A DNA stretch of 64,000 nt from Apibacter raozihei (GTDB taxonomy: Bacteria; Bacteroidota; Bacteroidia; Flavobacteriales; Weeksellaceae). Under the pieces are notes generated by a model that saw nothing but the letters and a program-made list of their open reading frames with translations, searched no databases and was not told where the DNA came from. The position numbers and the translations under genes are program-made. Below are positions 8,865-17,362 of this stretch, piece by piece. Numbering within the stretch: the first letter of the stretch is position 1; each line of letters begins with the position of its first letter. The stretch lies in contig NZ_CP034930.1 of NCBI RefSeq assembly GCF_004014855.1, positions 2,585,716 to 2,649,715 of the forward strand, given 5' to 3'.

Positions 8865-11549
8865 ATGAGAACCTTAAAAATTTCTTTAATTACTGCTTTT
8901 TTTATATGTATGTCTCCATACATTGTGGCACAAACAAACAACCATACTTCAGAGCAGATGATTGTAGATGTAATGAGTAGCCAATTACAATTGAATTATA
9001 AAATCGTTGACAATTTCGCAGCTTCTCACGGAGTGGATTGTTCTGCTCTGGGAGCTGATTGGGGATCGTGTAATAAAGCTCTTATATCATTTTATAACAA
9101 AGGTAAAGATATAAATGATAAAAACTGGACCATATATTTTCACAGCATAAGAAGAATATTAAAAGTAGATAATCCTCAATTCAAAATTAGTCATATAACC
9201 GGTGATTTACATAAATTGGAACCAACAAATCTATTTACAGGTTTTCAATCGAACAAAGTAACTGATATACCCATTATTGGAGAATACTGGCAATTGCAGG
9301 AAACAGATGTAATGCCCAGATGGTATGTCACTTCAGGACAGGCTCAACCCAAAATTATCACAAATACAGATACGGAAGATACCTCTTTTTATGTAAGCCC
9401 GATTACTGGAGATTTATGGAAGAGAACTCCAGAAGATCACAACATTTTAATGAACCCTGAAAGTAGATTTGAACAGGATCAAACAATTACCCTACTATCA
9501 CCTCAGGATTTACGCGGTCATATATTGCCAACTCCGGTTAAAGCGGAAATATATAAGACCAATATTCTTTTAACAGATAAAGGAATAAATCTGGATATAA
9601 AAGGTTTGGATAGTGAAAGTAAACTTGTCTTGGAAAATCAATTTAAAAGATGTAACATACCTGTCAGTACTCAAGGATATAAAATAGTTGGAAATATCAA
9701 ACCTAAAGAATTTTTAAATAAAATTTCAGGTGCTTACAAATTAGAAATTAAAGATAATGGAACTGATATAGTTGCCTATGATGAAAGAGGCCTGTTCTAT
9801 GCAGTACAATCAGTAATATCTTTATTACCTCAGGAAACACCTGCCGTTCTTCCGGCTTTGAAAATTGAAGATTATCCAAGATTTGACTACAGAGGTTTAA
9901 TGATAGATGTGGGAAGAAACTTTAAAAGTAAAGAAGCTATTTTAAAAGTATTGGATCAGATGTCAAAATACAAAATGAATAAATTTCATTTTCACCTTAC
10001 AGATGATGAAGGTTGGAGAATTGAAATTCAAGGTCTTCCTGAACTTACCGAAGTTGGTGGAAAACGATGTCATGATTTAAGTGAGCAAAATTGTCTTTTG
10101 CCACAACTGGGATCCGGTCCATTTTCAGATAATGCGGGTACAGGATTTTACACTAAGTCTGATTATATTGACATTCTCAAATATGCCAAAGCAAGATATA
10201 TTGATGTAATTCCGGAAATTAATATGCCGGCTCATGCAAGAGCAGCAGTCGTATCTATGGAAGCAAGATATAACCGCTTAAAAAATCAAGGAAAGCTTAA
10301 AGAAGCTGAAGAATTCAGGCTTAAAGATCCGACAGATCTTTCAAATACTACTTCTGTACAATATTATGATCGTACAGGATATCTGAATCTATGTATGGAT
10401 TCTTCAAAAAAGTTTGTTACTAAAATTATTGAAGAAATGGCTGCCATGCATAAAGAAGCAGGCCATCCGATAACTACCTGGCATTTTGGAGGAGATGAGG
10501 CTAAAAATATTAAATTCGGAGCTGGATTTCAGGATATTAATGCAGCAGATAAAGTGACATGGAAAGGAACTATCGATCAAAGTAAAGAAGATCATCCTTT
10601 TGAAAAATCTCAGGTTTGTAAAAATTTTATAGCTCAGGGAAAAGCTCAGAATTTTGAACATTTACCAGGAGTATTTGCCGTAGAAGTAAGTAAAATCTTA
10701 AAAAATTTAAATATTAAATCTATGCAGGCCTGGCAGGATGGACTAAAACACGTAGATAACAGCAAAGATTTTGCGACTGATAAAGTATATGTTAACTTTT
10801 GGGATCCTTTATATTGGGGAGGAAGTCAATCTGTTAATGAATGGAGGAACAAAGGATATCAGGTTGTTATTTCCAATCCGGATTATGTTTATCTGGATAT
10901 GCCCAACGAAGTTAATACAAAAGAACCTGGATATTATTGGGCTACCCGATCTAATAATATTCAAAAAGTCTTTTCTTTTGCTCCCGAAAATTTACCACAA
11001 AATGCCGAAACATCCGTAGACAGAGACGGAAACGTTTTTGAAGGAAAATCAGTTGGAGATTGGAAAGGTATAGCCGGAATTTCAGCACATATCTGGGAAG
11101 AAACCATTCGTACACCTGAAGAAATGGAATATATGCTTTTTCCACGTTTATTAGCAGTTGCTGAACGCGCATGGCATAAGTCTGACTGGGAATTAGATTA
11201 TCAGAAGGGCAGAAATTACAAAAAAGGAGAAACCCATTGGGTAAATACAGATTTACTAAAAAAAGACTGGATTAAATTTGCTAATTATGTAGGTCAAAAA
11301 GAACTTTCTAAACTTGAAAATTCAGAAATTCTTTACAGACTACCTGTACCAGGTGCAAAAATTAATAATAAGGTTTTAACTGCCAATATTATATTACCTT
11401 CTTTAAATATCGAATACTCAACAGATAAAGGTCAAACCTGGATTGCGTATGATAAACCGGTACGATTACCAGATAACGCACAAAATGTTATGATTCGTAG
11501 TCGATCTAAAGATGGTAAAAGAACCAGTAGATCAGAATATATAAATTAA
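8865..11549 (+). CDS. GH20 beta-N-acetylhexosaminidase (chitobiase type)
   Basis: 894 residues, close to the length of Serratia and Vibrio chitobiase. After the signal peptide (about 1-22) comes a chitobiase-type carbohydrate-binding N-terminal domain, then a GH20 accessory domain, then the barrel opening FDYRGLMIDVGRNF with HFHLTDDEGWRIEI. The catalytic Asp-Glu pair is D544-E545 in WHFGGDEAKN. A short C-terminal all-beta domain closes the protein. The enzyme removes terminal GlcNAc from chitobiose by substrate-assisted catalysis. It starts 28 bases after the porin gene and ends the operon. Its signal peptide places it in the periplasm or outside the cell. Confidence 0.93.
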   Translation: MRTLKISLITAFFICMSPYIVAQTNNHTSEQMIVDVMSSQLQLNYKIVDNFAASHGVDCSALGADWGSCNKALISFYNKGKDINDKNWTIYFHSIRRILKVDNPQFKISHITGDLHKLEPTNLFTGFQSNKVTDIPIIGEYWQLQETDVMPRWYVTSGQAQPKIITNTDTEDTSFYVSPITGDLWKRTPEDHNILMNPESRFEQDQTITLLSPQDLRGHILPTPVKAEIYKTNILLTDKGINLDIKGLDSESKLVLENQFKRCNIPVSTQGYKIVGNIKPKEFLNKISGAYKLEIKDNGTDIVAYDERGLFYAVQSVISLLPQETPAVLPALKIEDYPRFDYRGLMIDVGRNFKSKEAILKVLDQMSKYKMNKFHFHLTDDEGWRIEIQGLPELTEVGGKRCHDLSEQNCLLPQLGSGPFSDNAGTGFYTKSDYIDILKYAKARYIDVIPEINMPAHARAAVVSMEARYNRLKNQGKLKEAEEFRLKDPTDLSNTTSVQYYDRTGYLNLCMDSSKKFVTKIIEEMAAMHKEAGHPITTWHFGGDEAKNIKFGAGFQDINAADKVTWKGTIDQSKEDHPFEKSQVCKNFIAQGKAQNFEHLPGVFAVEVSKILKNLNIKSMQAWQDGLKHVDNSKDFATDKVYVNFWDPLYWGGSQSVNEWRNKGYQVVISNPDYVYLDMPNEVNTKEPGYYWATRSNNIQKVFSFAPENLPQNAETSVDRDGNVFEGKSVGDWKGIAGISAHIWEETIRTPEEMEYMLFPRLLAVAERAWHKSDWELDYQKGRNYKKGETHWVNTDLLKKDWIKFANYVGQKELSKLENSEILYRLPVPGAKINNKVLTANIILPSLNIEYSTDKGQTWIAYDKPVRLPDNAQNVMIRSRSKDGKRTSRSEYIN

Positions 11550-11577
11550 TAGATCTAATTTTTTTTAATTATGAAAG

Positions 11578-11621
11578 CAGTCCTGTTTATATATTTTAAA
11601 CGGGACTGTTTATATTTTAAT
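11578..11621 (+). terminator. Terminator of the chitobiose operon
   Basis: An 11-bp stem with one G-U pair (11578-11588 with 11598-11608) is followed by a T-rich tail. It lies 28 bases after the GH20 stop codon and separates the operon from the acetate permease gene. Confidence 0.65.
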
Positions 11622-11641
11622 TAATAAATTATAAGACTTCT

Positions 11642-11671
11642 TAGGTATTTTTTTCCTATAACTAGGTATTT
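11642..11671. repeat. Direct repeat TAGGTATTT upstream of the acetate permease gene
   Basis: Two identical 9-base copies at 11642-11650 and 11663-11671 have a 21-bp period, i.e. two helical turns on the same DNA face. This is the geometry of a tandem regulator site. No TAnnTTTG box was found close by, so its link to a promoter is unproven. Confidence 0.4.
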
Positions 11672-11812
11672 GCAATTATATTAATATATGTTAATATTGA
11701 AAATCAAAATTTTATATAATTTAGATAATCAAATAAAAACATTATAAATAATGGTTGATAAATTATAAAAACTATATTCAAAATAAAATATAAACCACAA
11801 AATTGTAATAAT

Positions 11813-12406
11813 ATGGAAATAAGAGCAATGAAAATTCAGGTAGCAGATCCTACACCTCTTGGCTTATTTGGCCTTGCTTTGGTAACATTAGTAGCATCTT
11901 CTCAAAAAATGGGAATAACAGAAGGGTTATCATTAGTAATACCCTGGGCTCTCTTTTTGGGAGGGATTGCTCAACTGATTGCAGGATTTTACGATTTTAA
12001 ACATAATAACCTATTTGGAGCTACTGCCTTTTGCGCCTACGGTCTTTTTTGGATAACCGTCTGTTTCAGCTGGCTGATAAAATTAGGATGTTTTGGAGAT
12101 ACATTAGCTTCAACAACCGATACCAAACAATTAGGATTCGCATTTATTTCCTATTTACTCTTAAGTATTGTATTAACCATTTCTTCATTAAAAATGTCAG
12201 TAGTAATGTTTTTGTTAATGGCTGATATTTGTCTGCTGTTTTTTGCACTAAGTATGGATTCATTTGGAATGGGAGATGTTTGGCACGATGTAGCCTCATA
12301 CTCAGAACTAACCATTTCATTATTGACTTTTTATGCATTATTTGCAAAATATTTGTCAGGATACTTTGGAAAATCAGTTTTACCCGTAGGCGGACCTTTA
12401 CTTTGA
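11813..12406 (+). CDS. satP: GPR1/FUN34/SatP family acetate permease
   Basis: A 197-residue protein with six hydrophobic segments. The family signature NPAPLGL near the N terminus appears as DPTPLGL (about residues 12-18), followed by GLALVTLVASSQ and the FLGGIAQLIAGFYDFK segment typical of SatP/YaaH. Members carry acetate and succinate with protons. Directly downstream of a locus that would release acetate from GlcNAc-6-phosphate, it probably exports or re-imports acetate. It appears to be a separate transcript: a terminator and about 190 bases of AT-rich DNA with a tandem repeat precede it. It ends in TGA, with a strong hairpin 12 bases on. Confidence 0.88.
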   Translation: MEIRAMKIQVADPTPLGLFGLALVTLVASSQKMGITEGLSLVIPWALFLGGIAQLIAGFYDFKHNNLFGATAFCAYGLFWITVCFSWLIKLGCFGDTLASTTDTKQLGFAFISYLLLSIVLTISSLKMSVVMFLLMADICLLFFALSMDSFGMGDVWHDVASYSELTISLLTFYALFAKYLSGYFGKSVLPVGGPLL

Positions 12407-12418
12407 TTTAAAAATATA

Positions 12419-12464
12419 TAAAGCAAAATAAAGAAGTAACTTATTATCTCTTTATTTTGCTTTA
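12419..12464. terminator. Bidirectional terminator between satP and the MocR pseudogene
   Basis: A perfect 16-bp inverted repeat (12419-12434 with 12449-12464, 14-nt loop) lies between the two convergent genes. It overlaps the final codons of the MocR reading frame. Confidence 0.75.
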
Positions 12465-13937
12465 CATTATTTGCTTTAAAATTGATACACTTTCCTCTAA
12501 TTCTTCTAATGTGCTGGAGGCAAATCCTAAACGAATAAAATTTGAATGCAAAGGTTGATTATGTACTATATGACTATTCGAAATATCTAACTCATGAATA
12601 AGTGCATTTTTAGACAAATTAATCAAATTCGTTTTAATATTAAACTGACACCATACCGCCAAGCCTCCTTCAGGAATAGAAAACTCTATCTGATCCTTAA
12701 GATCTCTGTTAAGAAGAAAACAAAAGTAATCTCTTCATTCCTTATATATTTTCACAGCTTTTCGTAAATATCTTTGAATAATACCTTCATCTATTAGTTC
12801 AGCCATTGCATTTTCTAACACATAATCACCCTGTCTGTCGGTTATCAAACGTATTTTAGTTAAATGTTCAATTACATTTTCGGAAGCAACCAAATAACCT
12901 AATCGAAAAACAGGGGCAAGAATTTTACTAAAAGAACCACAATAAATAACCATTCCATGTTTGTCTAAGCTTGCTAGTGGTTGTAACGGTTTTTGCTTAT
13001 AATGAAAATCAAAATCATAATCATCCTCAAAGAGTATAAATTTATATTTTTCAGATAACCTAATTAATTCTAACCTACGATCCATCCGCAAAGTAACAGT
13101 AGTTGGATATTGATGATGAGAAGTTACGTAGACTAAACGTATTTTTTTTCTTATGCATATATTTTCCAATTCCTCAGTTGATAACCCGTAAGTATCAACT
13201 GAGACTTTCAATATTTCGGCCTTAAAAAATTTAAAATTATCTTCCGCTCGTTTCCATCCGGGATTTTCCATTACAACACAGTCTCCGGGTTCAAGTAAAC
13301 CACTGCATACAAGATGTATACCCATAGTAGTGCCTTTTACAGTTAAAATATTATTTTCCGTAGTTTGCAAAGCTCTAGAATAATTTAAATATTCAGATAA
13401 CGATTTTCTTAAAATTAGTGAACCTGAAGGAGTACTATATGTCCCATATTGAAAATAAAATTTACGACTGTTGCTTTGATTTTGATACGCTTTAGTTAAT
13501 TCTTTAATTGGGCTGAGTCTCAAGTCGGGAAAACCATCATCTAAACGTAAACGAGAATTTATAACCGGATAATGAGAATCAATGGAAATATTTTTTGAAA
13601 TTTTAAAACCTGAATGTTTTAAAAAATCTGAATTACCCGGACTGAACTCATAGTTAGATAATTGAGGTAAAGAAGATGAAATAAAACTACCTTTTCCAAT
13701 AAAGCTTTCCATCCAACCCTGTTGTTCCAATTCCTGAAAAGCTTTACTAACAGTTATTCTGTTAATATTAAGTAGCTCTGAGAGTCTTCTTGTACTTGGA
13801 AGTTTATATCCGGGTAATAATTTTCCCTGTTTAATGCCATCTATAATATAATCACTCAGTTGAATATATAAAGACGTATTTGCGTATTTATCTAATTTTA
13901 ACTGTGAAAATAACGAAATAATTATTGGACTATCCAT
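12462..13937 (-). pseudogene. MocR/PdxR-type GntR regulator interrupted by an in-frame TGA
   Basis: The first 400 codons (13937 to 12738) encode a GntR winged helix (residues about 10-80, with GYKLPSTRRLSELLNINR) and most of an aminotransferase-like domain, including the PLP lysine region GSFSKILAPVFRLGY. TGA at 12737-12735 stops the frame at KIYKE. The next codons in the same frame continue as RDYFCFLLNRDLKDQIEFSI and on to QIM, which is the missing C-terminal part of a MocR protein. The full frame would give 491 residues, the normal family length. The expected RR at this position suggests a single CGA-to-TGA change. TGA is a genuine stop elsewhere here (nrdD, satP). The gene is a recent pseudogene, or makes a truncated regulator. 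Confidence 0.85.
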
Positions 13938-13969
13938 TTTAATAAAATTGGTATATAAAGGTAGTCCAA
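13925..13969. promoter_or_regulatory. Inverted repeat TTGGACTA/TAGTCCAA at the MocR/GNAT divergent promoter
   Basis: Perfect 8-bp half-sites at 13925-13932 and 13962-13969 are separated by 29 bases. The left half lies inside the first codons of the mocR frame (start 13937) and the right half sits 8 bases upstream of the -7 box of the divergent GNAT gene. This placement suits an autoregulatory MocR operator. Confidence 0.45.
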
Positions 13970-13977
13970 ATTAAGAG

Positions 13978-13985
13978 TAAATTTG
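13978..13985 (+). promoter_or_regulatory. -7 box of the GNAT gene
   Basis: TAAATTTG matches TAnnTTTG and lies 20 bases before the start codon at 14006. No good -33 box is visible, which is consistent with dependence on an activator bound at the adjacent inverted repeat. Confidence 0.5.
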
Positions 13986-14005
13986 AAAAATTAAAAACAC
14001 AGGTT

Positions 14006-14542
14006 ATGAATTTTTCAATACAAACACCCTTAGAGAATAATGAAATATTATTAAATCCTTTGGACGAAAAGGATTTTGATTTACTTTATAAAGTAGCCTC
14101 AGATCCTGCTATATGGAAACAACACCCGGTAAATGACAGATGGAAAAAAGAAGTTTTCGAGTTATTTTTTAAAGGCGGAATGGAAAGTGGAGGAGCATAT
14201 GTAATAATTGATAAATTATCCGGCGAGTTTATAGGAAGTACACGTTTTTATAATTATATAGAGAATGAGAACAGCATTATGATAGGTTTTACTTTTTATG
14301 CGGTAAAATATTGGGGTAAAGGAATTAATCCCTCAGTAAAGAAATTAATGATTAACTATATATTTCAATATGTTGATAAAATATACTTTCAGGTCGGAGC
14401 CACTAATATTCGTTCTCAAATTGCAGTTACACGTTTAGGGGCTGAAAAAATAAGTGAAGAAAATATTGCATACCATTCAAAAGAACCTGTAAATCCTGAT
14501 TTTGTTTATGAATTGAATAAGGAGAAATGGTTAAAATTATAA
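14006..14542 (+). CDS. GNAT family N-acetyltransferase (RimJ/RimL type)
   Basis: 178 residues, the normal length for a single-domain GNAT. The N-terminal half (NEILLNPLDEKDFDLLYKVA) is the usual ribosomal-protein-acetyltransferase-like opening. The central GFTFYAVKYWGKGINPSVKK corresponds to motif A, with the acetyl-CoA pyrophosphate loop as KGIN, and GATNIRSQIAVTRLGAEKIS is the typical C-terminal strand-helix. The acceptor substrate is unknown. It is transcribed divergently from the broken mocR gene and precedes an EamA exporter, so it may have belonged to that regulon. Confidence 0.85.
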   Translation: MNFSIQTPLENNEILLNPLDEKDFDLLYKVASDPAIWKQHPVNDRWKKEVFELFFKGGMESGGAYVIIDKLSGEFIGSTRFYNYIENENSIMIGFTFYAVKYWGKGINPSVKKLMINYIFQYVDKIYFQVGATNIRSQIAVTRLGAEKISEENIAYHSKEPVNPDFVYELNKEKWLKL

Positions 14543-14597
14543 AAAATAAAGTATAATATAACATAAAAATAAATTACAAATTATCTGATAAAACTGT

Positions 14598-14605
14598 TAT
14601 ATTTG
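14598..14605 (+). promoter_or_regulatory. -7 box ahead of the leader ORF and EamA gene
   Basis: TATATTTG fits TAnnTTTG. It ends 15 bases before the short leader ORF at 14621, so transcription would begin within a few bases of that ORF. The -33 region (TTAC, 20 bases upstream) is weak. Confidence 0.55.
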
Positions 14606-14620
14606 TTTAAAATTTAATAT

Positions 14621-14662
14621 ATGAATAGGGAAAGTTGTCTTCCTCCACCACTACGATTTTAA
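14621..14662 (+). CDS. Putative 13-residue leader peptide with a Pro-Pro-Pro stall motif
   Basis: ATG to TAA encodes MNRESCLPPPLRF. It stands alone between a -7 box (14598-14605) and two hairpins (14687-14716 and 14745-14762) that end 15 bases before the EamA start codon. Three consecutive prolines are known to slow ribosomes without EF-P, and the order promoter, tiny ORF, hairpins, transporter gene is that of an attenuation or translation-coupling leader. Only the sequence layout supports this; such a short ORF could occur by chance. Confidence 0.4.
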   Translation: MNRESCLPPPLRF

Positions 14663-14686
14663 TAATTTAAGAATGTTTATAAAAAA

Positions 14687-14762
14687 TCCAGGAACAAATA
14701 ATGTAATTATCCTGGAAAGTATAATTATTAATAAGTAAAACTATTGCCTTTTAAAAAAGGCA
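14687..14762 (+). promoter_or_regulatory. Two leader hairpins before the EamA gene
   Basis: The first hairpin pairs TCCAGGA (14687-14693) with TCCTGGA (14710-14716). The second pairs TGCCTTTT (14745-14752) with AAAAGGCA (14755-14762), of which seven base pairs around a 4-nt loop are realistic. A run of six T follows at 14772-14777, directly before the start codon, so the second hairpin could terminate transcription or mask initiation. Confidence 0.45.
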
Positions 14763-14777
14763 GGAAGATAATTTTTT

Positions 14778-15650
14778 ATGAAAAAGTCATATTTAATACT
14801 ACATGTAGCCGTATTACTAGCTGGTTTTACCGGAGTTTTTGGCAAATTAATTTCATTGAATGAAGGATTGCTGGTATGGTACCGCGTTTTTTTTTCCTTT
14901 TTAATTTTATTTTTAATTTTAAAAATATTCAAAGTTGTTGATACAACTCATAATTTTAAAGAAAGATTTAAAATAGCAAGAGTAGGAATGTTTATAACAA
15001 TACACTGGGTATTTTTCTATGCCAGCATTAAATATTCTAACATATCCATAGGAGTCGTTTGCTATTGTTTAACCAGCTTTTTTACCGCTATTTTTGAACC
15101 CATAATTAACCGGAAAAAGTTTAATATAACAGAATTGCTATTGAGTGCCGTCACTCTTTTGGGTATAAGTTTAATCTTTCATTTTGATACTTCCTACCAG
15201 ACGGGAATAATTTTAGGAATAATTTCTTCTTCTTTTGCTGCATTATACACTATATATAATGAGAAACTAGTGAAAATATATGACAGCAAAATAATAAATT
15301 ACTATCAAATGATAGGAGGGACTGTTGGTTTAGGTTTATTATTACCACTTTATCTTTACTTTTTTCCTGTCAACAGTCTTGTACCGGATTTTAAGGATAC
15401 TTTATATCTATTATTATTATCTTTATTCTGTACTGTAGGCTTATATGTGTTATTTGCCGAATCATTAAGGAACATTCCTGCATTTACAGTAAACTTAAGT
15501 TTCAATTTAGAGCCAATATATGCAATAGCAATGGCTTTTATGTTTTTTAATGAAAGCAAAGAGGTTAATTTTGCTTTTTATTTAGGATTATTCTTTGTTA
15601 TTTTATCAGTAGCCCTTCAAACGTATTTTTCTACACGAAAAAATAAATAA
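14778..15650 (+). CDS. EamA family drug/metabolite transporter
   Basis: 290 residues with ten hydrophobic segments in two EamA repeats of five, ending in a short positive tail. The first repeat contains GFTGVFGKLISLNEGLLVWYR and the second ends with ALQTYFSTRKN. Such proteins export amino acids or metabolites across the inner membrane. The substrate is not evident, though the leader peptide with Cys and three Pro may report on the metabolite concerned. The gene is followed by a strong terminator. A second, only distantly similar EamA gene lies at 34884-35786. Confidence 0.85.
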   Translation: MKKSYLILHVAVLLAGFTGVFGKLISLNEGLLVWYRVFFSFLILFLILKIFKVVDTTHNFKERFKIARVGMFITIHWVFFYASIKYSNISIGVVCYCLTSFFTAIFEPIINRKKFNITELLLSAVTLLGISLIFHFDTSYQTGIILGIISSSFAALYTIYNEKLVKIYDSKIINYYQMIGGTVGLGLLLPLYLYFFPVNSLVPDFKDTLYLLLLSLFCTVGLYVLFAESLRNIPAFTVNLSFNLEPIYAIAMAFMFFNESKEVNFAFYLGLFFVILSVALQTYFSTRKNK

Positions 15651-15660
15651 ATAAATTAGT

Positions 15661-15699
15661 AAATAGCTTATTATTAAAAATTGATAATAAGCTATTTTA
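15661..15699 (+). terminator. Terminator of the EamA gene
   Basis: A perfect 14-bp inverted repeat (15661-15674 with 15684-15697) with a short loop begins 11 bases after the stop codon. Confidence 0.7.
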
Positions 15700-15729
15700 A
15701 AATAATAACAAATAAAATTTTTTAATGTT

Positions 15730-16461
15730 ATGGAAATTATACCATTGAAAGAAGGCGATTTTTTCGTAAATAAAAGAAAAGAGTTTCGTTTATTAGAAGA
15801 AGGAGAAAACTCTAATGATTTAAGGATTGCGATTCAGCCTTTTTTAATTAAGGTACATAATGAATATATTATGCTGGATTGTGGCTTAGGCTGGTTATAT
15901 GATGACAAACCGGTTTTTTTGCATCTCTTAAAAAAGTTAAACATACAATCATCTGAAATTTCCAAGATATTAATTTCTCATTTACATAAAGATCACATCG
16001 GAGGATTAGGTATAATACAAAACAATTATTTTTTATTAAATTTTCCCCAAGCTACAATATATGTTCAGCAAAGAGAATTTGAATATGCAAATTCACAAAA
16101 ACAAAGCTTATCATATGATTTTAAATTAATAGAAGCATTAAAAAACAATTCTGCAGTGCATTGGCTTAATGCTGACTCAGGGTATATAAATGATTATATA
16201 AAATATCAGGTAACCGGAGGACATACTCCTTATCACCAGGCATTTTGGATTAAAAATTCAGATACTATAGCTTTTTACGGTGCTGATAATTTACCTACAT
16301 CAGCTTATTTAAATTATGACATTGCTTATAAATCTGATTTTGATGGAAAAAAAGCCAAACAACAACGGATAAACTGGAAGCAGGAAGCATTACTATATAA
16401 CTGGAAAATACTTTTTTATCATGACTTAAAAACTCCGGTTACTAATCTCACAGCTCAATAA
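15730..16461 (+). CDS. Metallo-beta-lactamase fold hydrolase
   Basis: 243 residues. The metal-binding signature HLHKDHIGG (HxHxDH) follows the strand VNEYIMLDCGLGWLY/KILIS, the third ligand is probably the His in VTGGHTPYHQAFW, and the Asp in YGADNLPTS matches the bridging position. Zinc or iron MBL proteins of this kind hydrolyse lactones, esters or phosphodiesters; the sequence does not show which. The gene stands alone between a terminator and a new transcription unit. Confidence 0.85.
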   Translation: MEIIPLKEGDFFVNKRKEFRLLEEGENSNDLRIAIQPFLIKVHNEYIMLDCGLGWLYDDKPVFLHLLKKLNIQSSEISKILISHLHKDHIGGLGIIQNNYFLLNFPQATIYVQQREFEYANSQKQSLSYDFKLIEALKNNSAVHWLNADSGYINDYIKYQVTGGHTPYHQAFWIKNSDTIAFYGADNLPTSAYLNYDIAYKSDFDGKKAKQQRINWKQEALLYNWKILFYHDLKTPVTNLTAQ

Positions 16462-16555
16462 TTTTTTTTATATTATTTAATTTATTCTTAATCAGTAAGT
16501 AACAACTTGTTAATTATTCTTTTATTTCTTTGATGAAGATACAAAGCACTAATAA

Positions 16556-17362
16556 ATGAATAAAAAGAAACATCATAAAACAATTGTTATTTCTGATTTA
16601 CACTTAGGTTCAAAATGGTGTAAATCCGATGAAGTAATTTGTTATCTGAAACACAATACCTGCGACACTCTTATCTTATGTGGTGATATTATTGATGGAT
16701 GGAATATAATGAGAGGAAAAAAAGGTAAATGGAAAAGAAAATACACTGATTTTATTAAGCTTATATTAGATATTCAACATGAAACCAAAATAATATACCT
16801 ACGAGGAAATCACGACGATTTTCTGGATAAAGTAGTTCCCATGAAATTTCAGAATATTGAAATTGTAAGGGATTATCTATACACTAGTGGCGAAAACTCA
16901 TATTATATTCTACATGGTGATGTTTTCGATAAAGTAACTTCACGTTTTAGCTGGCTGGCTAAATTAGGAGATGTAGGCTATACGTTTTTATTATGGGTAA
17001 ATAAAGTTTATAATCAAAAGAGATTAAAAAAAGGATTACCCTATTATTCTTTATCTAAAGAAATTAAAAATAAAATAAAACTCTCTGTTTCATATATCAG
17101 TGATTTTGAAAAACATATAGTAGATATTGCAAGAGCAAAAAAATGCAAAGGAGTAATCTGTGGACATATTCATCACCCTGAAATAAAAAAATATAATGAA
17201 ATATTGTATCTTAATTCTGGTGACTGGGTAGAATCATTATCAGCATTAACAGAAGATTATCAGGGCAATTGGAGTTTATATTATTATAAGCCGGAAGATT
17301 ATATAAATCTTGAAGATCCTGTAAATGAGTTTGAAGAAGAATACTACTTGCAAATAATATGA
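16556..17362 (+). CDS. UDP-2,3-diacylglucosamine diphosphatase-like metallophosphoesterase
   Basis: 268 residues with all calcineurin-type motifs in order: DLHLG (D14, H16), CGDIIDGW, RGNHDDF, LHGDVFD and CGHIHHP. These ligate two metals. The long helical insertion between LHGD and GHIH (about residues 125-195) matches the LpxH/YbbF group, which cleaves UDP-diacylglucosamine in lipid A synthesis; members in Bacteroidota are commonly annotated this way but few have been tested. Its TGA stop overlaps the ATG of the glycosyltransferase gene by two bases, so the two are translationally coupled and probably act on the same envelope glycolipid. Confidence 0.8.
   Translation: MNKKKHHKTIVISDLHLGSKWCKSDEVICYLKHNTCDTLILCGDIIDGWNIMRGKKGKWKRKYTDFIKLILDIQHETKIIYLRGNHDDFLDKVVPMKFQNIEIVRDYLYTSGENSYYILHGDVFDKVTSRFSWLAKLGDVGYTFLLWVNKVYNQKRLKKGLPYYSLSKEIKNKIKLSVSYISDFEKHIVDIARAKKCKGVICGHIHHPEIKKYNEILYLNSGDWVESLSALTEDYQGNWSLYYYKPEDYINLEDPVNEFEEEYYLQII

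Noticed and set aside
12735-12737. TGA recoded as an amino acid
   Set aside because: TGA ends nrdD (overlapping nrdG), satP and the LpxH-like gene at sensible places, so it is a normal stop in this genome.
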